A stretch of DNA of 64,000 nucleotides, from NCBI GenBank assembly GCA_902826165.1, contig CADEDV010000013.1, positions 27,557 through 91,556 on the forward strand, given 5' to 3'. This stretch comes from an uncultured Bacteroidota bacterium. Its GTDB lineage: Bacteria > Bacteroidota > Bacteroidia > Chitinophagales > Chitinophagaceae. Position numbers and translations under genes: made by a program. How positions within the stretch are numbered: the stretch's first letter is position 1; every line of letters starts with the position of its first letter. Positions 1-8,051 of the stretch are shown piece by piece. The notes beneath the pieces were generated by a model that was given only the letters and a program-made list of their open reading frames with translations, was not told the origin of the DNA and ran no database searches.

Positions 1-1
1 C

Positions 2-169
2 AAGCTGGTACAATTTCAACTGACAGCGCAGGATTTATCTATTGTTGATAATAACGGAAATCTGAAACCATTGAAAGGCAAGGTCGCTATCAGTATAGGT
101 GGCGGGCAACCTGGTGTAACCAATAGAACCACTTCTAATGTTTTAACCAAAATAACAATAGTACAATAA
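2..169 (+). CDS. Glycoside hydrolase family 3 protein, C-terminal fragment (5' end outside window)
   Basis: An open frame enters from the left edge and ends at TAA 167-169, giving the last 55 residues of a protein. The residues FQLTAQDLSIVDNNG, followed by a glycine-rich strand (VAISIGGGQPG) and a closing VLTKITIVQ, resemble the fibronectin type III-like domain that ends many GH3 beta-glucosidases and beta-xylosidases. The stop overlaps the next ATG by one base (TAATG), so it is probably the upstream member of the hemicellulose operon. In this setting a beta-xylosidase or beta-glucosidase acting on short oligosaccharides is likely. The catalytic domain is not visible, so the family call rests on a short C-terminal match. 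Confidence 0.6.
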   Translation, partial: KLVQFQLTAQDLSIVDNNGNLKPLKGKVAISIGGGQPGVTNRTTSNVLTKITIVQ

Positions 170-1251
170 TGAAAAAATTATTGCTGATATCGTTTATTGT
201 TACGGTTGTAAACGGCTATGCCCAGTTCCCGAAGGTGGATATCCCTGGCTCTGAAATAAGAACAATAACTTCTTCCATTGTTACGGGTCAGGAGTATGAA
301 TTACAGATACTTCTCCCCGGCGGATATAAAAACAGCACAAAAAATTACCCGGTAGTTTACCTGATGGATTCACAGTGGGATTTCCCGTTGGTAAAATCGC
401 TTTACGGGCAGCACTATTATGATGGATTTATACCGGAACTGATCATTGTCGGTGTCACTTGGGGTGGAACAAAGCCAAATCCTGACAGCCTGAGAGCAAG
501 GGATTATACACCAACAAATGAAGCAAGAATTCCGCAAAGCGGTGGTGCTGGCAAATTCCTATCCTTCTTAAAAAATGAATTATTCCCTTTTATTGAAACG
601 AATTATAAAGCAGACAGCAGTAACAGAACATTAATGGGTTGCTCACTCGGCGGGCTATTTACACTGTATACTTTATTTACCCAGCCGGACTTATTCTCCG
701 GCTATGCCGCGGCCAGCCCTGCGATTGGCTGGGATAAAGAAGTTGTATATACATACGAAAAAGAATTTCGTTCAAAAAAAATGGCAAAGCCTGTAAGAGT
801 TTATATAACAACAGGCGATGTAGAGAGAAGCAGACCTGCATTTGAAAAATTTGTCGTCAGGATGAGTGATAGTAAAGATTTCTTAGTAAGTCTCCTGTCA
901 AAAGTATTAGAAAATACAGGGCACTCGGGTACCAAAAGTGAAACCTATAGTCGTGGAATGCAGTATATATTTGAACGGCCAAGGCTTAACCTGGCTACAA
1001 ATATCCTGGATAAATATACAGGGTTCTACACAACCGTAAATGGTAATAAAATCGAGCTAAGGAACGAAAATGGCAACCTTGTCCTGTACTTTTCGCCTGC
1101 TAATAGGTATGTTCTTTATGCAGCCGGTGAAATGATTTTTTATTCCACGTCAGAATTCCTCAATATACAATTCAAGCTTAACAATGCCAGTATCGAGGGT
1201 TTTCAGTTGAACAGGTATGGGGAATCACAATTTATTAAAAAACAATTATGA
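169..1251 (+). CDS. Secreted esterase of the CE1/esterase D (PF00756) type, probable feruloyl or acetylxylan esterase
   Basis: This 360-residue protein has a cleavable leader (about 1-18, ending YAQ) and an alpha/beta-hydrolase esterase domain. The nucleophile elbow GCSLGG places the catalytic serine at residue 159. A TTGD segment near 217 and GHS near 252 fit the acidic residue and histidine of the triad. Family members remove feruloyl or acetyl groups from xylan side chains, though siderophore esterases share the fold. A C-terminal region (about 275-360) resembles a small beta-rich accessory domain. The start overlaps the preceding stop by one base, and the stop overlaps the next start (ATGA). 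The xylan-degrading neighbours favour feruloyl or acetylxylan esterase, but the exact substrate is inferred. Confidence 0.75.
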   Translation: MKKLLLISFIVTVVNGYAQFPKVDIPGSEIRTITSSIVTGQEYELQILLPGGYKNSTKNYPVVYLMDSQWDFPLVKSLYGQHYYDGFIPELIIVGVTWGGTKPNPDSLRARDYTPTNEARIPQSGGAGKFLSFLKNELFPFIETNYKADSSNRTLMGCSLGGLFTLYTLFTQPDLFSGYAAASPAIGWDKEVVYTYEKEFRSKKMAKPVRVYITTGDVERSRPAFEKFVVRMSDSKDFLVSLLSKVLENTGHSGTKSETYSRGMQYIFERPRLNLATNILDKYTGFYTTVNGNKIELRNENGNLVLYFSPANRYVLYAAGEMIFYSTSEFLNIQFKLNNASIEGFQLNRYGESQFIKKQL

Positions 1252-3203
1252 TGAAAATCATTTCTATAAAGCTAACAGTTCCACTGGCTGTTTTTTTCCT
1301 GTTGTTTACTTCGCAGGATGTAACAGCACAAGTTAGACTGCCCCGGTTAGTAAGAGACAGCATGGTACTGCAACGGGATACAAAGATCAATATATGGGGA
1401 TGGGCTTCAAACAATGAAAAAATTACTATCTCATTCAATAAAAAAAATTATAGCACAAAAGCAACTGCTGATGGCAAATGGAGAATTATTCTTCCTGCAA
1501 TGAAAGCAGGCGGCCCTTACAAGATGATCATTTCAGGTAAAAATAAAATAACCCTTACAGATATATTAATCGGTGATGTATGGTTTTGTAGCGGACAATC
1601 GAATATGGTACACCAAATGAATATTCATGATGTGACCTATGCCAATGAAATAGCTGCCGCTGATTATCCTGAAATCAGGCAATTCTGGATTCCAACATTG
1701 ACAAATTTGGAAGGCCCCAAAGATGATTTGCCGAATGGCAACTGGAAATCAGCAGTCGGCGATGATGTACGGCCATTTTCAGCCGTTGCTTACTTTTTCG
1801 CAAAAAAAATATATGAAAAATACCAAATCCCGATCGGCATCATCAACGCCAGTGTGGGTGGCAGCCCTATTGAGGCATGGACAAGTGAAGAAGGATTAAA
1901 AGAATTTCCCGCACTCCAAACAACGATTCAAAAAAATAAAGACACTGCTTATATCAATGGGTTAAACCGTCGGGCATTTGCCAGCAACACAAATAGAACT
2001 CAGCAAATCATTGATAAAGGCCTGACCGAAACCCCAAAATGGTTTGAAACTACTTATAGCCCTAAAGGAGGATGGCGTACCATCAATATCCCCGGCTATT
2101 GGGAGGACCAGGGAATAAAAGATCTTAACGGGGTAGTTTGGTACCGGAGAGAAATTGATATCCCGGCAACAATGACCGGAAAGCCGGCAAAGGTTTTCCT
2201 GGGAAGAATTGTGGATGCAGATATCTTATACATCAACGGTAAACAGGCAGGCAACACCACTTATATGTACCCGCAAAGACGCTATAATGTTCCCGCTGAT
2301 TTGCTGAAGGCCGGTAAAAACATTTTTGTTGTTAAAGTAACCAACAATTTTGGCAAAGGTGGTTTTGTTCCTGATAAACCCTATTGCATATTTGCCGGTA
2401 CTGATACCATTGATCTAAAGGGCACCTGGCAATACAAAGTTGGTGAAGTATTTGTTCCCCGTACTGGGCCTGTCGTTGCGGGGATCAATGCACAAAACCA
2501 ACCGGCAGCTTTGTATAATGCAATGGTAGCACCCCTTATTAATTATACTATCAGGGGTATTTGCTGGTACCAGGGCGAAAGTAACACCGGGAGAGCAGCA
2601 GAATATACAAAACTACAACCGGTGCAGATCGCTGACTGGAGAAACAAGTGGCAGCAGGGAAATATCCCTTTCTTATTTGTACAGCTTCCAAATTTCATGG
2701 ATGCAAATTATCTTCCATCAGAAAGTCAGTGGGCTGAACTGAGAGAAGCTCAATTAAAATCTTTATCTGCTCCCAATACAGCCATGGCAGTAGCAATTGA
2801 TTTAGGCGAATGGAATGACATTCATCCTGACAATAAAAAAGATGTTGGAGAACGCCTGGCATTGGCAGCACAAAAAATGGTCTATGGCGAAAACATTGTT
2901 TACTCAGGCCCTGTTTACCAATCTTCAAAAACAGAAGAGAATAAAATTATCGTCACATTTGCTCATACCGGAACTGGTTTAATATCAAATGATGGAGAGG
3001 AACTCAATGAGTTTGCCATTGCAGGAGCAGATAAAAAATTTGTGTGGGCCAAAGCAACGATTGAAGGAGATAAAGTAATTGTGTGGAATGAGAACATAAA
3101 AAACCCCGTGTATGTCCGGTATGCCTGGGCAGACAACCCCGTCAATCCGAATTTATATAATAAAGAAGGACTGCCGGCTTCACCATTCAGAACAGATAAA
3201 TAA
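1248..3203 (+). CDS. Sialate O-acetylesterase-type (SASA) SGNH esterase with inserted jelly-roll domain, probable xylan acetylesterase
   Basis: This 651-residue secreted protein has a leader of about 28 residues ending in TAQ. The SGNH block I appears as CSGQSNM with the likely nucleophile Ser118, and block V as NDIHPDNK near the C-terminal third. Between them lies a galactose-binding-like jelly roll (about 270-400, with WRTINIPGYW and VVWYRREIDIP). This layout is common in Bacteroidota 'sialate O-acetylesterases' inside xylan or pectin loci, where they probably remove acetyl groups from plant polysaccharide. Translation may begin at 1248 (ATGA overlap with the previous gene) or at the next ATG, 1251. 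No sialic acid genes are nearby, so the historic family name should not be taken literally. Confidence 0.8.
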   Translation: MMKIISIKLTVPLAVFFLLFTSQDVTAQVRLPRLVRDSMVLQRDTKINIWGWASNNEKITISFNKKNYSTKATADGKWRIILPAMKAGGPYKMIISGKNKITLTDILIGDVWFCSGQSNMVHQMNIHDVTYANEIAAADYPEIRQFWIPTLTNLEGPKDDLPNGNWKSAVGDDVRPFSAVAYFFAKKIYEKYQIPIGIINASVGGSPIEAWTSEEGLKEFPALQTTIQKNKDTAYINGLNRRAFASNTNRTQQIIDKGLTETPKWFETTYSPKGGWRTINIPGYWEDQGIKDLNGVVWYRREIDIPATMTGKPAKVFLGRIVDADILYINGKQAGNTTYMYPQRRYNVPADLLKAGKNIFVVKVTNNFGKGGFVPDKPYCIFAGTDTIDLKGTWQYKVGEVFVPRTGPVVAGINAQNQPAALYNAMVAPLINYTIRGICWYQGESNTGRAAEYTKLQPVQIADWRNKWQQGNIPFLFVQLPNFMDANYLPSESQWAELREAQLKSLSAPNTAMAVAIDLGEWNDIHPDNKKDVGERLALAAQKMVYGENIVYSGPVYQSSKTEENKIIVTFAHTGTGLISNDGEELNEFAIAGADKKFVWAKATIEGDKVIVWNENIKNPVYVRYAWADNPVNPNLYNKEGLPASPFRTDK

Positions 3204-3209
3204 CCGAAC

Positions 3210-4754
3210 ATGAAAAGACATATTATCACATTTGTTATCGCAGCATTTTCCGGGCCGTTGCTATTTGCCCAAAACCGTATTGTACTTTTTCCTGAAAAAG
3301 CCAGGGATACCATTAACAAAAATATCTACGGTCATTTTGCTGAACACCTGGGCCGCTGCATTTATGACGGAATTTATGTGGGAGATAATCAAAAGAAAAT
3401 ACCAAACAGGAATGGAATACGACTTGACATAGTGGAGGCATTAAAAAAATTAAAGACGCCGGTGCTGCGTTGGCCCGGCGGCTGCTTTGCCGACACCTAT
3501 CACTGGAAAGATGCGATCGGCCCCAAAGACAAGAGAAAACAGATAAGCAACACCTCCTGGGGAAACGTAAGGGAGGATAATAGTTTTGGCACGCATGAAT
3601 TCCTCGATTTTTGTGAACTAATTGGAGCCGAACCTTATCTCGCCGTAAATATGGGTGCTGGCACAGTGCAGGAAGCGGTGGATTGGGTGCAATACGTTAA
3701 CCATGCCAACGGAAGCAGTTATTTAACGGATATGCGGATGCAAAATGGCAGAAGCAAACCCTGGAATGTAAAATATTGGGGCGTTGGTAACGAATCATGG
3801 GACTGTGGTGGCCATATGACAGCCGGTTATTACGTTAACGAATACAGGAAGTATGCTACTATGATGACCAGCTATAGCAATACAGAAGGTTTATTCCGCA
3901 TTGCTGTCGGCCCGGGCACTGAAGATTATGTCTGGACAGAGACTGTGATGAAAGAAGTACCGGCCCGCCGTATTGAAGGCCTTTCTATTCACCATTACTC
4001 AGTGATCAACTGGTCCAAAAAAGGATCAGCTACTCAATTTTCTGAAGAAGAATATTTCCGGACAATGGAACAGGCCTGGCGCATGGAAGGAATGATAAAA
4101 AAGAACGGCGAAGTGATGGATAAATATGACCCGCAAAAGAAAGTAGCGCTGATCGTGGATGAATGGGGCGGTTGGTATGATGTGGAACCGGGTACTAATG
4201 GCGCATTCTTATACCAGCAAAACAGCATGCGGGATGCCATGATTGCCGGTTTATCGCTGAATATTTTTAATAATCATTGTGACCGGGTGCGGATGGCCAA
4301 CCTGGCACAGATGGTGAATGTGTTGCAGGCAATTGTACTCACCAAAGAAGAAAAGCTGGTGCTCACTCCTACATATCATGTAATGGAGATGTACAATGTG
4401 CACCAGGATGCAGTGATGATACCACTGGCTATGGTAAGCAAGGATTATACGTTGGGCGAAAAAAAGATACAAGCCGTTTCTGCCTCCGCATCAAAAGATA
4501 AAAGTGGAATTATACATATTTCACTTGTGAACATAGATGCTAATAATACACAGGAAATTAAAATTGACCTGGGTGATTTACCGGCAACGGCTGTAACAGG
4601 AAGGATTCTTCAGTCTGGCAAACTACAAGACCATAACAGTTTTGAAAATCCCGGTAAGATAAACCCTGCTGTTTTTAACAATACATCAATAAATGGAAAC
4701 AATCTTTCGGTAAAACTACCGCCCTTCTCTGTAGTGGTACTGGCATTGAAATAA
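3210..4754 (+). CDS. GH51 alpha-L-arabinofuranosidase, secreted
   Basis: This 514-residue protein has a leader (about 1-20, ending LFAQ), a TIM barrel and a C-terminal beta domain. The acid/base glutamate is in GVGNESW (Glu195) and the nucleophile in VDEWGGWYD (Glu318), both in the usual GH51 contexts. The N-terminal YGHFAEHLGRCIYDG segment is also typical. GH51 enzymes remove alpha-L-arabinofuranosyl side chains from arabinoxylan or arabinan. The gene starts 6 bases after the SASA gene and ends 5 bases before the CE4-CE15 gene. The leader suggests a periplasmic or outer-membrane location rather than the cytoplasmic place of many Gram-positive GH51 enzymes. Confidence 0.92.
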   Translation: MKRHIITFVIAAFSGPLLFAQNRIVLFPEKARDTINKNIYGHFAEHLGRCIYDGIYVGDNQKKIPNRNGIRLDIVEALKKLKTPVLRWPGGCFADTYHWKDAIGPKDKRKQISNTSWGNVREDNSFGTHEFLDFCELIGAEPYLAVNMGAGTVQEAVDWVQYVNHANGSSYLTDMRMQNGRSKPWNVKYWGVGNESWDCGGHMTAGYYVNEYRKYATMMTSYSNTEGLFRIAVGPGTEDYVWTETVMKEVPARRIEGLSIHHYSVINWSKKGSATQFSEEEYFRTMEQAWRMEGMIKKNGEVMDKYDPQKKVALIVDEWGGWYDVEPGTNGAFLYQQNSMRDAMIAGLSLNIFNNHCDRVRMANLAQMVNVLQAIVLTKEEKLVLTPTYHVMEMYNVHQDAVMIPLAMVSKDYTLGEKKIQAVSASASKDKSGIIHISLVNIDANNTQEIKIDLGDLPATAVTGRILQSGKLQDHNSFENPGKINPAVFNNTSINGNNLSVKLPPFSVVVLALK

Positions 4755-4759
4755 AAGAA

Positions 4760-6835
4760 ATGAAAAAAGTAGTATTTATAGCTGTATTATCCCATGTACT
4801 GGTAACAACACCGGGAATTACACAATTCAATCCTGCCTGGCAGGGAAAAAAAGCGGCCGTAGTGCTTACTTATGATGATGCGATTAATGAGCATTTGGAT
4901 AATGCTGTTCCGCTGCTTGATTCGCTCGGGCTGAAAGCCACGTTTTATGTTACAGCCTTTTCCAATTCAGTACAAACAAGATTGGATGACTGGAAAAAAT
5001 TAGCTGCTTCCGGTCATGAATTGGGCAACCATACTTTATTTCATCCCTGCAACGGCGGCACTGGCCGGGAATGGGTAAGTAAGCAAAACGATTTGAAGAA
5101 TTTTTCTGTCAGGCGAATGGAAAACGAAATACGTATGACAAACCTGTTTTTGCAGGCATTGGATGGAAAAACAAAAAGAACCTTTGCTTTTACCTGTGGT
5201 GATATGAAAATTGAGGATTCTTTATTTATTAATGGTATGAAAACCGATTTTGTGGCGGCAAGGGCAGTAAGAGATGAAATGCACAAAATAGGTGAAGTGG
5301 ATTTGTATAATGTAGATTGTTACATGGTAAATAATCACAGTTTCGGGGAGATGAAAGTATGGGTCGACAAAGCGATTCAAACAAACTCGTTACTGGTCAT
5401 TTTATTTCATGGTGTAGGTGGTGGTAATGGGCTAAACGTTTCCCTTGACAATCACAGAAAAATTCTCTCGTATATCAGGCAACAAGAAAAAGATTTGATG
5501 ATAGCACCTCTGCTGGCAGTGGCTGAGCATATCAGGGATTGGCAGGCAAGAGATAAACAGGTAAAAGCCCGGCAGCAGGCCACACAGGCGGATTATAAAA
5601 ATATGCTGGCGCAATTAGAAATAGGATCAACAAGACCCGGCCCTTCGGGCAATCCATCAGCACCCAATGCTGCCAATGCAGATGAATCAAAAGCATCTGC
5701 TTATACTTCATTGCCCTATGCATTACTATTGAAAAACGGGAAGAAAGTAACCACTACAAAAACATGGTGGAATAAACGAAGACCTGAGATCGTTGAAGAT
5801 TTTGATAAAGAAGTGTATGGCCGTGTACCAACAAACACCCCGAAAGTGAGATGGGAAGTTATCAGCATAACAGATACAGTAATTGGAAATCAAAAAGCGA
5901 TCACCAGGAACCTGTTGGGTCATGTTGACAATTCCGAATATCCAAAAATCAACGTGGATATTCAGTTGTCAGTGACTACACCGAAGAATATCAGCAAACC
6001 CGTGCCATTGATCATGGAGTTTGGATTTATTTTTTCCGCTGGCTTCCAGCCACCGTCATCGGCAGGCACACCTGTACAAAAAGGATGGCAGGAACAATTG
6101 CTGGAACAGGGCTGGGGTTTTGCCATCATCGTACCGACAAGTTACCAGGCTGATAATGGGGCCGGACTTACACAGGGAATAATTGGTTTATGTAACAAAG
6201 GGCAGCATCGCAAACCAGATGATTGGGGCTCACTCCGTGCATGGGCCTGGGGTGCCAGCCGTGCTCTTGATTATTTTGAAACCGATACCGCTATAGATGC
6301 AAAAAGAATTGGTATTGAAGGATTGTCAAGATATGGTAAAGCGGCTATTGTAACGATGGCCTATGAGCCACGAATTGCCATTGGCTTTATCGGTTCATCT
6401 GGTGCAGGTGGTGTAAAAATCTTACGCCGTCTCTATGGCGAACAAGTCGAAAATCTTGCGTCATCGGCAGAGTATCATTGGTTCGCCGGCAATTTTATTA
6501 AATATGCTGCCGATCCCTTAACACAAAACGATCTTCCTGTAGATGCACATCAGTTAGTTGCCTTATGTGCCCCACGACCTGTTTTTATTAGTTCTGGCTC
6601 ACCCAATGTAGAAGGAAAATGGGTGGATGCAAAAGGAATGTTTTTGGGAGGAGTTCATGCCGGGTCTGTGTACAAACTACTTGGAAAAGAAGATCTCGGC
6701 ACAATGGAATATCCGGCTGAACAAACAGCTTTGATTGCTGGAGAAATTGCGTTTCGCCAGCATGAAGGCGGACATACAACCGGCCCTAACTGGCCAACCT
6801 TTATAGAGTTTGCAAAAAGATATTTTAACCGGTAA
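4760..6835 (+). CDS. Two-domain carbohydrate esterase: CE4 polysaccharide deacetylase fused to CE15-like glucuronoyl esterase
   Basis: This 691-residue secreted protein has two enzyme domains. Residues about 30-265 form a NodB/CE4 domain: TYDD (Asp39, Asp40) and HTLFH (His91, His95) supply the catalytic base and metal ligands. A low-complexity Ala/Pro/Ser linker (about 285-315) follows. Residues about 316-691 resemble CE15 4-O-methyl-glucuronoyl methylesterase: the SLRAWAWGASRALDYFE stretch, a nucleophile motif GLSRYGKAA (Ser523; family form G-C-S-R-x-G-K), and a late HEGGHTTGPNWP with candidate His672. CE4 would remove acetyl groups and CE15 would cut the ester between glucuronic acid on xylan and lignin. 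It sits between GH51 and the oxidoreductase with gaps of 5 and 9 bases. The leader (1-21) is weak in hydrophobicity but plausible. Confidence 0.83.
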   Translation: MKKVVFIAVLSHVLVTTPGITQFNPAWQGKKAAVVLTYDDAINEHLDNAVPLLDSLGLKATFYVTAFSNSVQTRLDDWKKLAASGHELGNHTLFHPCNGGTGREWVSKQNDLKNFSVRRMENEIRMTNLFLQALDGKTKRTFAFTCGDMKIEDSLFINGMKTDFVAARAVRDEMHKIGEVDLYNVDCYMVNNHSFGEMKVWVDKAIQTNSLLVILFHGVGGGNGLNVSLDNHRKILSYIRQQEKDLMIAPLLAVAEHIRDWQARDKQVKARQQATQADYKNMLAQLEIGSTRPGPSGNPSAPNAANADESKASAYTSLPYALLLKNGKKVTTTKTWWNKRRPEIVEDFDKEVYGRVPTNTPKVRWEVISITDTVIGNQKAITRNLLGHVDNSEYPKINVDIQLSVTTPKNISKPVPLIMEFGFIFSAGFQPPSSAGTPVQKGWQEQLLEQGWGFAIIVPTSYQADNGAGLTQGIIGLCNKGQHRKPDDWGSLRAWAWGASRALDYFETDTAIDAKRIGIEGLSRYGKAAIVTMAYEPRIAIGFIGSSGAGGVKILRRLYGEQVENLASSAEYHWFAGNFIKYAADPLTQNDLPVDAHQLVALCAPRPVFISSGSPNVEGKWVDAKGMFLGGVHAGSVYKLLGKEDLGTMEYPAEQTALIAGEIAFRQHEGGHTTGPNWPTFIEFAKRYFNR

Positions 6836-6844
6836 ACTTTTTTT

Positions 6845-7978
6845 ATGAAAAATGGTAATAACGGATCAAGAAGAAAATTTCTGTATGATATAGGTCTTGC
6901 GGGGTTGAGTATTCCATTTATATCTGCCGTTGGTAATTGTACCGGCGAAACTAAAAAACAAAAAACCATGTCTGCTAAGAATGGAAAATTGGGAATCGCA
7001 TTAGTGGGGTTGGGTGGTTATGCCGGTGGTCAGCTGGCTCCTGCCCTTTTACAAACCGAGCATTGTTACCTCGCAGGTATTGTAACAGGTACTCCTTCAA
7101 AAATTCCGGTATGGAAAGAAAAGTATAATATCCCTGATAAGAATATATACAGCTACGATAACTATGATTCCATAAAAGACAATCCCGATATTGATATTAT
7201 TTATGTAGTGCTGCCTAACAATATGCATGCAGAATATACCATTCGTGGTTTTGAAGCGGGTAAACATGTGATCTGTGAAAAGCCAATGGCAATTACAGTA
7301 GAAGATTGTGATAAAATGATTGCTGCCCGTAAAAAAGCAAACAAGCTTCTTTCCATTGGCTATCGTTTACATTTTGAGCCTTACAATCTCGAAATGGTTC
7401 GTTTAGGTACGCAGAAAATTTATGGCCATCTAAAAAAGATAAGTGGCGGATTTGGTTTCCGGGCTGGTCCTTCACAATGGAGGCTGACACAAAAATATGC
7501 AGGCGGCGGTCCTTTGATGGACGTGGGTATCTATGTTATACAAGCTATGTGCTATACTACCGGGATGGAACCCATTGCTGTTACGGCGCAGGAAGGAATA
7601 AAAACAGATCTGGAAAGATTCAGTGAAGTGGAACAATCGCTTACCTGGCAAATGGAGTTCCCCAATGGACTAATAACTGAATGCAAAACAAGCTATGCCG
7701 ACAATATGAATTTCTTAAAAGCAGAAGCAGAAAAAGGAATATTTGAATTAACTTCTGCTTATAATTACACCGGGCAAAAAGGTAATACCCCTGCTGGGGC
7801 AATGGATTTCCCGCATATAAATCAGCAGGCCAGGCAAATGGATGCTTTTGCTTTGACTGTAAAAAATAAGAAACAAAGCATTGTGCCGGGGGAAATGGGA
7901 AGACGGGATGTGAAATATTTACAGGCTGTTTATGAAGCAATGCGGTCGGGAAAAAGGGTTTTAATAAAAGCCGAATAG
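6845..7978 (+). CDS. GFO/IDH/MocA-family oxidoreductase with Tat-like leader, probable periplasmic aldose oxidoreductase
   Basis: The 377-residue protein begins with a twin-arginine-like leader (SRRKFL at 8-13, then a hydrophobic stretch to about residue 30). A Rossmann domain follows with GLGGYAGG near 55-62, the EKP motif of the family (ICEKPMAI), and a C-terminal alpha/beta substrate domain. Relatives include periplasmic glucose-fructose oxidoreductase and aldose-aldose oxidoreductase, which keep NADP tightly bound and turn aldoses into lactones. The neighbouring lactonase, pentonate dehydratase and FAH-type dehydratase suggest that it oxidises xylose or arabinose released from xylan. Substrate and cofactor retention are inferred; other family members act on very different substrates. 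Confidence 0.72.
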   Translation: MKNGNNGSRRKFLYDIGLAGLSIPFISAVGNCTGETKKQKTMSAKNGKLGIALVGLGGYAGGQLAPALLQTEHCYLAGIVTGTPSKIPVWKEKYNIPDKNIYSYDNYDSIKDNPDIDIIYVVLPNNMHAEYTIRGFEAGKHVICEKPMAITVEDCDKMIAARKKANKLLSIGYRLHFEPYNLEMVRLGTQKIYGHLKKISGGFGFRAGPSQWRLTQKYAGGGPLMDVGIYVIQAMCYTTGMEPIAVTAQEGIKTDLERFSEVEQSLTWQMEFPNGLITECKTSYADNMNFLKAEAEKGIFELTSAYNYTGQKGNTPAGAMDFPHINQQARQMDAFALTVKNKKQSIVPGEMGRRDVKYLQAVYEAMRSGKRVLIKAE

Positions 7979-8051
7979 AAATACTACAGTACAAGAGTGC
8001 GACGCAACAGGCGATGCCATACGAACAAAAGCTAGTAACCAAAAAAAAACT

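Noticed and set aside
1248..3203. Sialic acid metabolism locus
   Set aside because: The SASA-type esterase has this historic name, but there are no sialidase, lyase or transporter genes and all neighbours act on xylan.
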